The translations under genes and the position numbers were made by a program. DNA of 64,000 nucleotides from Promethearchaeota archaeon (lineage in GTDB: Archaea; Asgardarchaeota; Lokiarchaeia; Sigyniarchaeales; SOKP01), in contig JAHPZA010000004.1 of the NCBI GenBank assembly GCA_019058445.1, forward strand, positions 434,136 to 498,135, in the 5' to 3' direction. Shown here in pieces: positions 18,198-26,770 of this stretch. The notes under the pieces were generated by a model. The model was not told where the DNA came from. It searched no databases and saw only the letters and a list, made by a program, of their open reading frames with translations. Within the stretch, counting starts at the first letter, position 1. Every line of letters starts with the position of its first letter.

Positions 18198-19193
18198 ATT
18201 AAGAAAAGAGCTATAGCAATTATTATTATTTCATGTTTTAGTATAGCTGTTATTGCAGGAGTTGGAACTTATTATTGGACGTTGAATGTTGAAATTGATT
18301 CGGACGATGATGATGATAATGATGATACACATGATTCGGGACCAAAAATCAATATTATAGACCATAATTGCGCTCATTTAGAAGATTTAAAAAGCATTCC
18401 GATTGGATGGATAAATGCTGCTAAGGCAAATTTAAATATAGCTTATGGTCATACATCCCATGGGAGTCAATTAACCACTGGAATGGATAATTTGGATCCT
18501 TTTATGGGGGGAAATGATGTTTATATTTATGGATCAGATGGAGGCGGAGATGATACGAAACTTGAATTTTACGATTATTATGGTGGATTCGGGGGTGCTT
18601 TAACAACAACCGAGGCTCATGATCTTGGCAATCCAAATGACGATGCATGGGCGGCTGCTACTGAGGAGTATTTAGACCATCCTAGTAATCCCGGAACGAA
18701 CGTTATAATGTGGTCATGGTGTAATATAGGAGGTCACAACATTAATGCCTATATTACACATATGGAATATCTTATTTCAGCCTATTCTGCGGGGGGTTCA
18801 AAAGGGAGGACGGTTGCAACGGAAGTTACATTCATATTCATGACTGGGCACGTAGATGGGCAAGGAATAGGAGGAACAAATAATTTACAGAATGAACTTA
18901 TTCGGGATCATTGCAGGACCCACAATAGAATATTATTTGATTTTGCAGATATAGAAAGCTATGATCCTGATGATAATTATTTTCTTGATAGAAATGTGAA
19001 TGATGATTGCAGCTATGATGGGGGAAATTGGGCAATAGAATGGCAAACCACTCATAATGGTGTTGATACTGAACCAAATGGTGGAAAATGGTATTCATGT
19101 TCTTCAGCTCATTCCCAACCTTTAAATGCCAACTTAAAAGCATATGCTTGTTGGTATTTATTTGCGATATTAGCAGGTTGGGATGGGAACTAA
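18198..19193 (+). CDS. exported SGNH-hydrolase-like or unknown surface protein, AUU start
   Basis: The first conventional start is TTG at 18282, but the frame is open back to 18180 and encodes a perfect signal peptide/anchor (KKRAIAIIIISCF, SIAVIAGVGTYY). The only reasonable starts are ATT at 18195 or 18198; the second gives MKKRAIAIII. A TATA box about 20 nt upstream suits a leaderless mRNA. The mature part starts with an Asp-rich stretch, then a globular domain of about 280 residues with the repeated-looking motif YGHTSHGSQL, an MTGHVDG loop, and paired cysteines that could form disulfides. His and Ser in YGHTSHGSQ and MTGHVDG recall extracellular hydrolases, but I cannot name the family. 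Localisation outside the cell is secure; function is not. Confidence 0.75.
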   Translation: MKKRAIAIIIISCFSIAVIAGVGTYYWTLNVEIDSDDDDDNDDTHDSGPKINIIDHNCAHLEDLKSIPIGWINAAKANLNIAYGHTSHGSQLTTGMDNLDPFMGGNDVYIYGSDGGGDDTKLEFYDYYGGFGGALTTTEAHDLGNPNDDAWAAATEEYLDHPSNPGTNVIMWSWCNIGGHNINAYITHMEYLISAYSAGGSKGRTVATEVTFIFMTGHVDGQGIGGTNNLQNELIRDHCRTHNRILFDFADIESYDPDDNYFLDRNVNDDCSYDGGNWAIEWQTTHNGVDTEPNGGKWYSCSSAHSQPLNANLKAYACWYLFAILAGWDGN

Positions 19194-19246
19194 TTAAAAA
19201 TGAATTGAGGTTGCAAAAATTTCCGATATCCTAAAATATTTCGAGT

Positions 19247-20416
19247 TTAATTTAAAGGAGGTTTACTTTTAGCCTCTGTTTTCTTTTCCTTTTCAATCTT
19301 AAATGGTTTTACAGGTTTTGATTCGTCAAATGCTGAATTGCACACCCAGCATGCATTTTCTAAATTACTTAATGCGGTGGAACAATCTACGCAATAAATC
19401 GCCTCGCAATTCGGACAGATATAGGTAAGCCTTGATGTTTTACCTTTACAAACTAAACATATCTTTTGTTCTTTATAAAATGTAATCTCTTCTTCAGTTA
19501 ATTTTTTGGGTTTAATTTGAGTAATATGACTCATAAAATCCTGTAGTTTATCCATTTTCATTCTTTTTATTCCTAATAATTCTATTTCATGTGATTTTAA
19601 TACATTTATTTCGCGAGAAATGGCATACAGAAGCATAAAAACATAGAGAGAAATAGCAACTAAAATATACATTAAGATAAAGAGGGATGGTTGATATGTA
19701 AAAATCACATATAAGAGAGCAATGATAACGATTGAAGATATAGCATTTAGGGCTTGCTCTATTATTCCTTTAGATATAGCAATAAGTGTTCCAAGAATAA
19801 AAAACAGTGCTGGAAATGAAGGAGATATAATTTTTAATTCTTTTACCATAAAAGTAGCGAGAAAATATCCAATCCATAAGAGGAGGACTCCTATCAATGT
19901 ATGGGCGGTAATTGTCTGAAAATCCCTCCTAGAGCGTTTAGAATATAACAAAAATAAAGAAAAGAGAACTAAAATGATAATCCCTAGAGCAATCCAAAAG
20001 AAGCTCATTTCAATAATGATAATGACTAAAAAGAAAAAGCTTAAGAGGGTCATCAAATATTTATTCCGTCTTGTAGCTTTTTCAAATGTAAAAAAGAATA
20101 AAATAAATCCTATAAAAACGCTAATATATCCCCCATGAATTAAAATCTCATATGTACTGGTAGTATTAGTAAAATTACCGTAATATGAATGACCAGAATA
20201 ACTTCCGCCTATAAAATAGCTACTAAAATATTCAAATATTCTTGCAGTTGCGAGTCCAAAAAAATTAAATGCAAATCCATGCATCATCAATCTTTCGCTT
20301 TTTGATTCCCTATAATATCCGCTATATAAGTAATATATGCCGCAAAAAATTAGAATAGCTATTACTATCGACCAGATAAACCGATTAAACGGATCAAAAA
20401 TTATATTCTCTGTTAT
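19247..20416 (-). CDS. polytopic membrane protein with C-terminal RING-like zinc domain, AUA start
   Basis: The first conventional start (TTG 20290) would cut off a clear TM helix (FIWSIVIAILIFCGIYYL). The open frame reaches an ATA at 20414-20416 that overlaps the upstream gene's TAA stop as ATAA, the counterpart of the usual ATGA overlap; a gaggg lies 7 nt before it. This gives 389 residues: about eight TM helices, then a cytoplasmic tail with eight cysteines in pairs (CLVCKG, ICPNCEAIYCVDC, ACWVC) forming a RING/treble-clef-like zinc domain, and a Lys/Glu-rich end. Such zinc tails recur in Asgard archaeal membrane proteins. Translationally coupled to the 7-TM protein at 20413, so the two probably form one complex. 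Function unknown. Confidence 0.8.
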   Translation of the reverse strand: MTENIIFDPFNRFIWSIVIAILIFCGIYYLYSGYYRESKSERLMMHGFAFNFFGLATARIFEYFSSYFIGGSYSGHSYYGNFTNTTSTYEILIHGGYISVFIGFILFFFTFEKATRRNKYLMTLLSFFFLVIIIIEMSFFWIALGIIILVLFSLFLLYSKRSRRDFQTITAHTLIGVLLLWIGYFLATFMVKELKIISPSFPALFFILGTLIAISKGIIEQALNAISSIVIIALLYVIFTYQPSLFILMYILVAISLYVFMLLYAISREINVLKSHEIELLGIKRMKMDKLQDFMSHITQIKPKKLTEEEITFYKEQKICLVCKGKTSRLTYICPNCEAIYCVDCSTALSNLENACWVCNSAFDESKPVKPFKIEKEKKTEAKSKPPLN

Positions 20417-21186
20417 TTCAAATCCCTCATCATATTTTTTCTTTTTTCATTATAGAATATTCCCACATGTGTTAAAAAAAGCTTCTTAGTCCATTCGGGT
20501 AAGACAAATCCTGCATAGAATTCAACTGAACTTAATATTAAAATCAATCTAGTAATTGGTAAAGTGATGTAATTAAGCGGAACTGAAGCATCTAATAGGG
20601 CTCCAATAAGAAAAGATAATAATCCTATTAGAATTAATTTTCCTTTTAATTTAAGTTCTGGATCGTCAGATTTTAACAGATCTAAACTAAAAAGCATTCC
20701 AGTAATTAAGAGAATAATAAACACAGAAAGAATATAAAAAATTAAAAAGGCTTTATATTGGACATCTACGATTCCTTGAAGTTCACCGAGTAGAGTGATA
20801 TCTGTAAACAATAAATAAAAGAATATTATTTCGAATACAATTCCATAAATTGAAGCGATAATTAAGATTGATTGTTGTTTGTTTTTATACATTAAGTCAG
20901 TGATCCCGGCAAGCCAAATAACTATGAGTAAAGGGATTAAAACATCTCCAAATATCAAATAGATTTGAATTCCAAGACCTTCACCTGTTGCGAGAGCCAC
21001 TAAAAATGAAATACTGCTTGGATACCAAGGAGATGCGATTCCCATCCAAAATATTCCGATTAAAAGAAATTCTCTTTGTTTATATTGGAAATACTTCGAA
21101 GCAATATTGATCCCTACGATGATATTTGTGGTAACAATAATAATACTGAGGGTTCCATTTAAATAATCGAGGGGTTCTAGGATCAT
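20413..21186 (-). CDS. 7-TM membrane protein, paralogue of the gene at 12980
   Basis: A 257-residue integral membrane protein with seven hydrophobic helices. It shares with the 12980 product the KYFQYK start after helix 1, a SPWYP motif in helix 2, KSDDPELKLKGK before helix 6 and a C-terminal AGFVLPEWTKK. Its last codons overlap the start of the RING-tailed membrane gene by 4 nt, so the two are co-translated. No enzymatic or transport motif was found; the family may be a lineage-specific receptor-like or scaffold group. The ATG at 21186 is preceded by promoter-like AT-rich DNA. Confidence 0.8.
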   Translation of the reverse strand: MILEPLDYLNGTLSIIIVTTNIIVGINIASKYFQYKQREFLLIGIFWMGIASPWYPSSISFLVALATGEGLGIQIYLIFGDVLIPLLIVIWLAGITDLMYKNKQQSILIIASIYGIVFEIIFFYLLFTDITLLGELQGIVDVQYKAFLIFYILSVFIILLITGMLFSLDLLKSDDPELKLKGKLILIGLLSFLIGALLDASVPLNYITLPITRLILILSSVEFYAGFVLPEWTKKLFLTHVGIFYNEKRKNMMRDLK

Positions 21187-21338
21187 GAACGGATTTCCTC
21201 TAGTGTACCTTCTTGTATAAATATCATTATATGAATCTGATATTTAAATGTTAAAGTATTGTGAACAAGAATTTATGGAGAGGAAATAAAAGAAATAAAA
21301 GAGAAGTAATAATTAGAATATGTTTTTAAAATAATGTC

Positions 21339-21869
21339 TTATTGAGAAGAAGAAATGATCTTTTTCTTTTTTATTACATAAATTATGATTCCTATGGACA
21401 GCACTAACGAAAGCATCATAATTTCTACCTGATATCCGGGTATCTGGGGTAAATAATATCGTGAGAGTTTCTCATTTGCTTCCATTTTGAAGAAATCTGG
21501 ACCATTTTTTTGGAGGATTACTTGTAGATAGTAGATTTGATCGTCTTCGGCAGTATAATTAATATGCGGTTTTGTACCGGCGTCATGAGCCACTTTATCC
21601 TTATTTATATCGCTGTCGATGGAATTATCCATGTTTACATGTGTTTCAGTTGGGCGTTCATCAAAAAGATAAAGATGAAAATAGCCATCTTCCCGTGCTT
21701 TTAAATCAACTTTAAGCTCATCATCTTCTTCTAGCTCCACTAAAAAAAAAAGAGAATTTCCATCATTCATTTGATCTTCAAACACAAATTTAGTTTTGGC
21801 AAGCGAATACGTAACTGGAAATAGCAGCAAGAATAGAATAGATGCTAAAAAAACCTTATAATAATTCAT
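21339..21869 (-). CDS. small exported membrane-anchored protein
   Basis: A 176-residue protein with an N-terminal signal peptide (VFLASILFLLLFPVTYSLA) and a C-terminal TM helix (IMMLSLVLSIGIIIYVI) followed by a KKKK stop-transfer tail, giving a single-pass type I topology with an extracytoplasmic domain of about 115 residues. That domain is acidic and beta-rich (VELEEDDELKVDLKARE, YFHLYLFDERP), resembling emp24/GOLD-like or pre-peptidase C-type beta-sandwich domains in pattern only. No family can be named. It lies between leuD and the 7-TM gene on the same strand but with gaps above 60 and 150 nt. Confidence 0.75.
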   Translation of the reverse strand: MNYYKVFLASILFLLLFPVTYSLAKTKFVFEDQMNDGNSLFFLVELEEDDELKVDLKAREDGYFHLYLFDERPTETHVNMDNSIDSDINKDKVAHDAGTKPHINYTAEDDQIYYLQVILQKNGPDFFKMEANEKLSRYYLPQIPGYQVEIMMLSLVLSIGIIIYVIKKKKIISSSQ

Positions 21870-21929
21870 TATACCTTAAATAGAGTTTTTTTTTAAACTT
21901 AATATTAATTATAAAACCATTAACTTTTA

Positions 21930-22442
21930 TTAATTTTTTAAAATTTTATTTCTAGCATAATTAATTAGCCCTTCAGCAGAAATAAGTTCTTGCAGGAATT
22001 CTGGCATCTTATTAATCCTATATAGTTTATTTGTAGTTATATTAGTAATAATTCCCTTTTCATAATCAATTTCTAACTCATCTTGAGTGTTTATCTCCTC
22101 AATTTCTTTTAATTGAACTATCGGCAGTCCTATATTAATGGCATTTCTAAAAAAGATCCTAGCAAATGAAGGTGCTATAACACACTTAATTCCAGCAGCT
22201 TTAATAGCTAAAGGGGCTTGTTCCCTACTAGAACCACTTCCAAAATTACTATTTGCAACAACAATTGAGATATACATTTCTTTTTTCTTCTGATGAAAAT
22301 CAGGATCAAAATCCTCAAAACAGTGAGCAGCAAGATATTCTGGATCGGAACTGACTAAATGTCTTGCTGGAATTATTAAATCTGTATCTAAATTTTTTTT
22401 ATTGTATTTTATTACTTTTCCTCTCATTTTTTTTAGCCTCAT
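21930..22442 (-). CDS. leuD: 3-isopropylmalate dehydratase small subunit
   Basis: A 170-residue aconitase-superfamily small subunit (swivelling domain). Key motifs are NLDTDLIIPARHL, the NFGSGSSREQAPLA loop that contacts substrate, and APSFARIFFRNAINIGLP. It works with the adjacent large subunit to isomerise 2- and 3-isopropylmalate in leucine synthesis. The specificity loop reads ARHLVSS, closer to archaeal LeuD (ARYLV) than to homoaconitase (YLRT), so leucine rather than 2-oxoacid elongation is favoured. It starts 5 nt after leuC stops; an internal ATG six codons in (MRGKVIKY) is the more usual family start. Confidence 0.9.
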   Translation of the reverse strand: MRLKKMRGKVIKYNKKNLDTDLIIPARHLVSSDPEYLAAHCFEDFDPDFHQKKKEMYISIVVANSNFGSGSSREQAPLAIKAAGIKCVIAPSFARIFFRNAINIGLPIVQLKEIEEINTQDELEIDYEKGIITNITTNKLYRINKMPEFLQELISAEGLINYARNKILKN

Positions 22443-22447
22443 TAAGT

Positions 22448-23722
22448 TTATAAGTATTCTGGTGAAGTAATATAACCTCTAATAGCAGAAGCCGCAGCAA
22501 CAGCCGGACTAGATAAATAAACTTCACTTTCTACATGACCCATTCTTCCGATAAAATTCCGATTAGTGGTTGAAACTGCTCTTTCTCCGGCAGCAAGAAT
22601 ACCCATATATCCGCCCAAACATGGTCCGCATGTTGGTGTTGATACTACCGCTCCAGCATCAAGAAAAATTCCAATTAAACCTTCTTTTATGGCCATAAGA
22701 GATATCGCTTGAGTTCCAGGAATGATAATGCATCTTACTTTAGGATTTACCTTTTGATTTCTCAAAATTTTAGCAGCGATTCTTAAATCTTCAATGCGGC
22801 CATTAGTGCATGAGCCAATGACACTTTGGTTTATTTCAATCTTCATGCCATCAACTTCAGAAATGGGCTTAGTATTTTCAGGTAAATGAGGAAATGAAAC
22901 CTGTGGTTCTATTTTTCCACATTCAAACTCAATGATATCATCATATTCAGCATCTTTATCGCTTGCATACTTTTTATAACTAAATTTTCCAATATTTTCT
23001 AAGTAGGTTTCAGTAATTTTATCTGGAGCAATAATTCCATTTTTTCCGCCTGCTTCAACTGCCATATTACACATAGTAAATCGATTTGCCATTGATAGAT
23101 TTTCTATAACTTGTCCAGTAAACTCCATGGCTTTATAGGTTGCGCCATCTACACCTATTTTACCAATTGTATATAAGATTAAATCTTTTCCTGAGATCCA
23201 TTCATTGAGCTTCCCTGTATAAATAAATTTGATTGAATTGGGAATTTTAAACCAACATTGCCCTAAAGCTAAGGCTACACCTAAATCAGTGGAACCTACC
23301 CCTGTAGAAAAAGCTCCAAGAGCGCCATAGGTACACGTGTGAGAATCTGCACCTATAAAAAGTTCTCCAGGTAATACTAAGCCTTGTTCTGGAATTAAAC
23401 AATGTTCTATGCCAACGCGTCCTATTTCAAAATAATTTACGATCATTTTTTCATGTGCAAAATCTCTTAAAATTTTACATTGTTCTGCAGATGCTACATC
23501 CTTATTAGGGGTAAAATGGTCGGGTGTTAGTATAATTCGATTCTTATCGAACACGCCTTTTCCGGTTCCTTCTACGACTTCATTGAAAACTTCTATAGCT
23601 ATAGGAGCTGTGATATCATTAGCTAGACATTTATCAACATTTGCAAGGATAAAATCACCAGCAGAAGCATTTTTGTTATCGCAGTGATCACGTAGAATCT
23701 TTTCTGTAATTGTATATCCCAT
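22448..23722 (-). CDS. leuC: 3-isopropylmalate dehydratase large subunit
   Basis: A 424-residue LeuC of archaeal/bacterial type II length. The three [4Fe-4S] ligands are visible in [11 protein letters not shown] and [12 protein letters not shown]; other landmarks are [29 protein letters not shown] and [15 protein letters not shown]. It forms the catalytic heterodimer with the leuD product directly downstream. Homoaconitase or citramalate-type activity cannot be ruled out from the large subunit alone. The remaining leucine genes are not in the window, so the pathway is scattered. ATG at 23722 has AT-rich upstream DNA but no clear ribosome site. Confidence 0.93.
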   Translation of the reverse strand: MGYTITEKILRDHCDNKNASAGDFILANVDKCLANDITAPIAIEVFNEVVEGTGKGVFDKNRIILTPDHFTPNKDVASAEQCKILRDFAHEKMIVNYFEIGRVGIEHCLIPEQGLVLPGELFIGADSHTCTYGALGAFSTGVGSTDLGVALALGQCWFKIPNSIKFIYTGKLNEWISGKDLILYTIGKIGVDGATYKAMEFTGQVIENLSMANRFTMCNMAVEAGGKNGIIAPDKITETYLENIGKFSYKKYASDKDAEYDDIIEFECGKIEPQVSFPHLPENTKPISEVDGMKIEINQSVIGSCTNGRIEDLRIAAKILRNQKVNPKVRCIIIPGTQAISLMAIKEGLIGIFLDAGAVVSTPTCGPCLGGYMGILAAGERAVSTTNRNFIGRMGHVESEVYLSSPAVAAASAIRGYITSPEYL

Positions 23723-23877
23723 TTAATCCAAACCAATATAAAGTTAAATTTAAGTTATGTTTTTAATCCTTATCAATAATACATTCTATAAATCTTTTAT
23801 TCATTAAAATGAACAAGATTGAGATATTTCTATAAGATAAACAATTAAATTGGTTTTATAGATTAGCTCTTCAATTT

Positions 23878-24318
23878 CTAGTAGAATTTTACATTGAAAC
23901 GAGAGCGAATTTTTTTCTTATAAAAATGATCAAGATAGAATAGAATACCTATAAAAAAACCTACAAACATCCAAGCAAGAAGTATAAGAATATAAAAATT
24001 TATTTGATAAAGAAAAAATGTTAAAATAAATAAATAAGATAATAATCCACTTAAAAATATAAATAATAAAATTCTTCCAATTATCTTATTTAATTTAACG
24101 AAATATTTTTGATCATTATTGTTAAGTGAGTTAAAATGTCTTGGACAAAGTCTTGCCTTGATGATGCTTTTAGCGCATTTATTACAATACATCGTTTCAC
24201 ATATTATACATTTAACATATGATGGACGAGGATCCCTCCATCCTCTTGCCTTTAGTGTTTTCCCACATTTAGAGCATTTTCCTACCACTGTACCTGCGAT
24301 GATAGCTGCAAATATCAT
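23878..24318 (-). CDS. small zinc-finger membrane protein
   Basis: A 146-residue protein with an N-terminal cysteine-rich module and two C-terminal TM helices. The module has CSKCG at about 15-19, then CIICETMYCNKCAK and LCPRHF, seven cysteines and one histidine that could bind two zinc ions in a RING- or FYVE-like cross-brace. The helices span about residues 82-107 and 110-132. The design (zinc module plus membrane hairpin) matches the larger RING-tailed protein at 19247, though here the zinc part is N-terminal. No known family is recognised. It is transcribed alone, divergent from the gene at 24586. Confidence 0.75.
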   Translation of the reverse strand: MIFAAIIAGTVVGKCSKCGKTLKARGWRDPRPSYVKCIICETMYCNKCAKSIIKARLCPRHFNSLNNNDQKYFVKLNKIIGRILLFIFLSGLLSYLFILTFFLYQINFYILILLAWMFVGFFIGILFYLDHFYKKKIRSRFNVKFY

Positions 24319-24585
24319 TGATTTTGCAAAATATACTTTAGAATTGTGATTATAAGAAAGAAAAGAGTGTTTTGATATAAAATATTTTTACTATAAATAG
24401 GTTTCAAGTCTTATTAATTATTTGTATAGGAGTGTAGAAAGCTAAATTAAAAAATAAATTGTATTTTAAATTTTTATTCCTTTCTATTAATATCATAAAA
24501 TATGCTCATTAATTTATTTAAACTACCGTAGAATGGAGTCTAAATTAAACATAATCGGTAAATATTTAGAACTGGAGAAAAAAAT

Positions 24586-25752
24586 ATGCCATCAATAGCT
24601 CATTTGGTAATGGGAGGAATTATAGGGATTTGCTTGTATTATATTAGCGATAAAAAATTTTCGAAAACTCATGTGTTTATTCTATTTTTAGGAAATTATG
24701 TGGGACCAGATGTAGGATGGGTTCTAGGAATAGGGCGTTTTAGCCATTCCCTCGTGTTTTGGCCCGTTTTTGCGATTGGTTTAGCATATGTCTATCATTA
24801 TTTTACCAGATTTACACTTAGAATTAATGGGATTAAAGACATTGAGATTATTGATTTAGAACACTATAAACTTGATTATTTAAACACATACTTCTTAGTA
24901 TTAGCTGGCGGTATTATGCATCTCTATTTGGATGGTATTATGAATAAACAAGGTGAATTCCGTATTATCCCTCAAATGTCTTTCAATTCTGAAGAATATA
25001 CATGGTTGTTAGAAGATTTTGTAAATTTTGGGTATTATGGCGTTATTCGGAGTAATTTATTAATTTCAATAATTATAGGAATCTCCTTGATTTTCGGATT
25101 TGTATTCGTTTTTATCTGGTTTTTAAAAAGAAATTCCAAAATAACAGGTTTAATTGTCACTTCCTATATAATCATATTCTTGATCTTTTTTTACCTAGTA
25201 GGCTCAATTTCCACAATGTTCCATCCCGATGGAGGAGCAATAATATATGTCGCTATTTTTTGGGGAACACCAATGATATTATGTGTTTTATCAACTAAAG
25301 ATTTCAGCATTCCGCAAGAAGAAAAACAAGAAAAAACAGAAAAAAGAGTAAGAGCCACTAATAAGGGAAAGCTAAAATTGGAATTCATAATTATATGGTT
25401 GCTTTTTTTGGGAGTAGTCACTCTAATTTTCTCAATATATGGCATTATCTATAACAAGGAGATTTTAAATAGAATTTTTTCGAATTACGGTGACAGCATT
25501 TCAGAATACTTTACTTATAATGAAGTTCATTCCCTAATTATTGCTATATCCATTTTCCATTTAATTGTAGCGATGTTTAGCTTTATCTGCGGTATCGGTC
25601 TCCTATTTAAAAACGAGAGTATATGGAAGTTCACCGTATATTATCATCTCGCCTTCTCTTGGACGGTAATAGGATTAGTCATAGCATGTGCATTGAATGA
25701 GAAATCTGTAAAAAAACGGATTTTTTCTAAACAGCTTCAATTTTTAGAATAG
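24586..25752 (+). CDS. membrane-bound metal-dependent hydrolase-like protein (YdjM/DUF457 type)
   Basis: A 388-residue polytopic membrane protein. The N-terminus MPSIAHLVMGGIIG, then NYVGPDVGW, GRFSHSLVFWPV and GGIMHLYLDGIMN give the His/Asp pattern of the YdjM/LexA-regulated inner-membrane hydrolase family, whose substrate is uncertain (membrane lipid or peptide). After this part (about residues 1-130) there are further TM helices and a charged cytoplasmic loop (EEKQEKTEKRVRATNKGK) before the last three helices. It is longer than typical members (about 170-350). The ATG follows ggagaaaaaaat. Its 3' end overlaps the convergent TrmB gene by 26 nt. Confidence 0.75.
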   Translation: MPSIAHLVMGGIIGICLYYISDKKFSKTHVFILFLGNYVGPDVGWVLGIGRFSHSLVFWPVFAIGLAYVYHYFTRFTLRINGIKDIEIIDLEHYKLDYLNTYFLVLAGGIMHLYLDGIMNKQGEFRIIPQMSFNSEEYTWLLEDFVNFGYYGVIRSNLLISIIIGISLIFGFVFVFIWFLKRNSKITGLIVTSYIIIFLIFFYLVGSISTMFHPDGGAIIYVAIFWGTPMILCVLSTKDFSIPQEEKQEKTEKRVRATNKGKLKLEFIIIWLLFLGVVTLIFSIYGIIYNKEILNRIFSNYGDSISEYFTYNEVHSLIIAISIFHLIVAMFSFICGIGLLFKNESIWKFTVYYHLAFSWTVIGLVIACALNEKSVKKRIFSKQLQFLE

Positions 25753-26650
25753 GTTTAATCATTTCCTTAAGAATTTCTTCTGATTCTGCCCAAAGGTAAA
25801 AAATTTTCTCTTTAATCGGTAAAATAACTGCTTTTCCGATTTCATAATACTGATTTTTTCTCTCATATTCTTTAATTTCAATCACGATTTCAGTGAAATA
25901 CTCTGAATTTTCCAGATCCTTTATTTTAATGAGCATGTTAAAACAATGAAGCTGCTTTTCAAAAACATTTAACTTATCGTCAGTCAGTTGGAACTGCTTA
26001 ATGTCAAAAAAATATGATTTCATCTCTTTAGTTTTACGTTTAAGCCCCTGTTTAAAAAATTCTAAGGCATTAATATCCCGTTCGATATCATAATCAAAAA
26101 TGAATAGATGAAAACTACAATCCTTTAAAAATCTCGCGTGTGGGGCGTGAAGCAAACAATCGTATGCTTGATAGTTAAACATCGCTAATTCTTTTCTTTC
26201 AATATACGACTGAATCCACCAGCCTCTATCTACTAATGGTTTGAAATAATCTTTTAATTTAGAAGCTATATCATCTAAATTCACTTCAATTCCTTTTTTA
26301 AAAATAGTATGTAAAGATTTAGAATGAGTTTCTTTAACTTGCAGTAGGTTTTCAATCTCAGTTTTTTTTCGTTGAATGAGATGATCAAGAAACTTTACTG
26401 GATCTATAGCAATAAAGATCGTTGCATTTTTAGATTTTTCAGCTTGACCGCCCTCCTTAATACATCCTATCTCAATCAGATCGCTTAAAATGGGGTATAT
26501 ATTTGTTCGTTTTATATCTAACGCATGATCTAATTCCCTTACAATACTTCCTTTCGTGCCAGCTTTTAGTAAAGCTAAATAGACAAGTGCTTGATTTCGT
26601 GTAAATCCAATATCTTTCAATAATTCAATAATTTCGTTTTCTTTTACCAT
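25727..26650 (-). CDS. TrmB-family transcriptional regulator
   Basis: A 307-residue regulator with the TrmB winged helix at residues about 1-75 (LLKDIGFTRNQALVYLALLK; KRTNIYPILSDLIEIGCI), then a coiled coil (HLIQRKKTEIENLLQVKETH) and an effector domain of the PLD-like TrmB type. It lacks an obvious sugar-binding C-terminal domain, so the ligand is unknown. A perfect 14-bp palindrome lies 28-41 nt before the ATG and overlaps the TATA region, which indicates autoregulation. Convergent overlap of 26 nt with the membrane hydrolase gene; divergent from dapF, which it could also control. Confidence 0.88.
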   Translation of the reverse strand: MVKENEIIELLKDIGFTRNQALVYLALLKAGTKGSIVRELDHALDIKRTNIYPILSDLIEIGCIKEGGQAEKSKNATIFIAIDPVKFLDHLIQRKKTEIENLLQVKETHSKSLHTIFKKGIEVNLDDIASKLKDYFKPLVDRGWWIQSYIERKELAMFNYQAYDCLLHAPHARFLKDCSFHLFIFDYDIERDINALEFFKQGLKRKTKEMKSYFFDIKQFQLTDDKLNVFEKQLHCFNMLIKIKDLENSEYFTEIVIEIKEYERKNQYYEIGKAVILPIKEKIFYLWAESEEILKEMIKPILKIEAV

Positions 26651-26677
26651 GATTACTTAATTTATTCATTTGTATAT

Positions 26678-26691
26678 GTGTATATATACAC
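26678..26691. promoter_or_regulatory. palindromic operator/TATA overlap upstream of TrmB gene
   Basis: The perfect 14-bp palindrome GTGTATATATACAC lies 28 nt upstream of the TrmB ATG and 80 nt upstream of dapF. It contains a TATATATA core and is flanked by TTTGT on one side and AAATAAA on the other, which extends the dyad. A site of this kind placed on the TATA box would let the regulator block TBP. Binding is inferred. Confidence 0.5.
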
Positions 26692-26770
26692 AAATAAATT
26701 TAAATTATTTGAATTATAGTTTTAACTTACAAAGAGTTAATATTAATTTAATAAGTTCAAGCAAGCTGAA

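Noticed and set aside
18898..19143. 81-codon minus-strand open frame, His-rich
   Set aside because: Antisense to the exported protein, with histidines produced from Asp/Met/Asn codons on the other strand.
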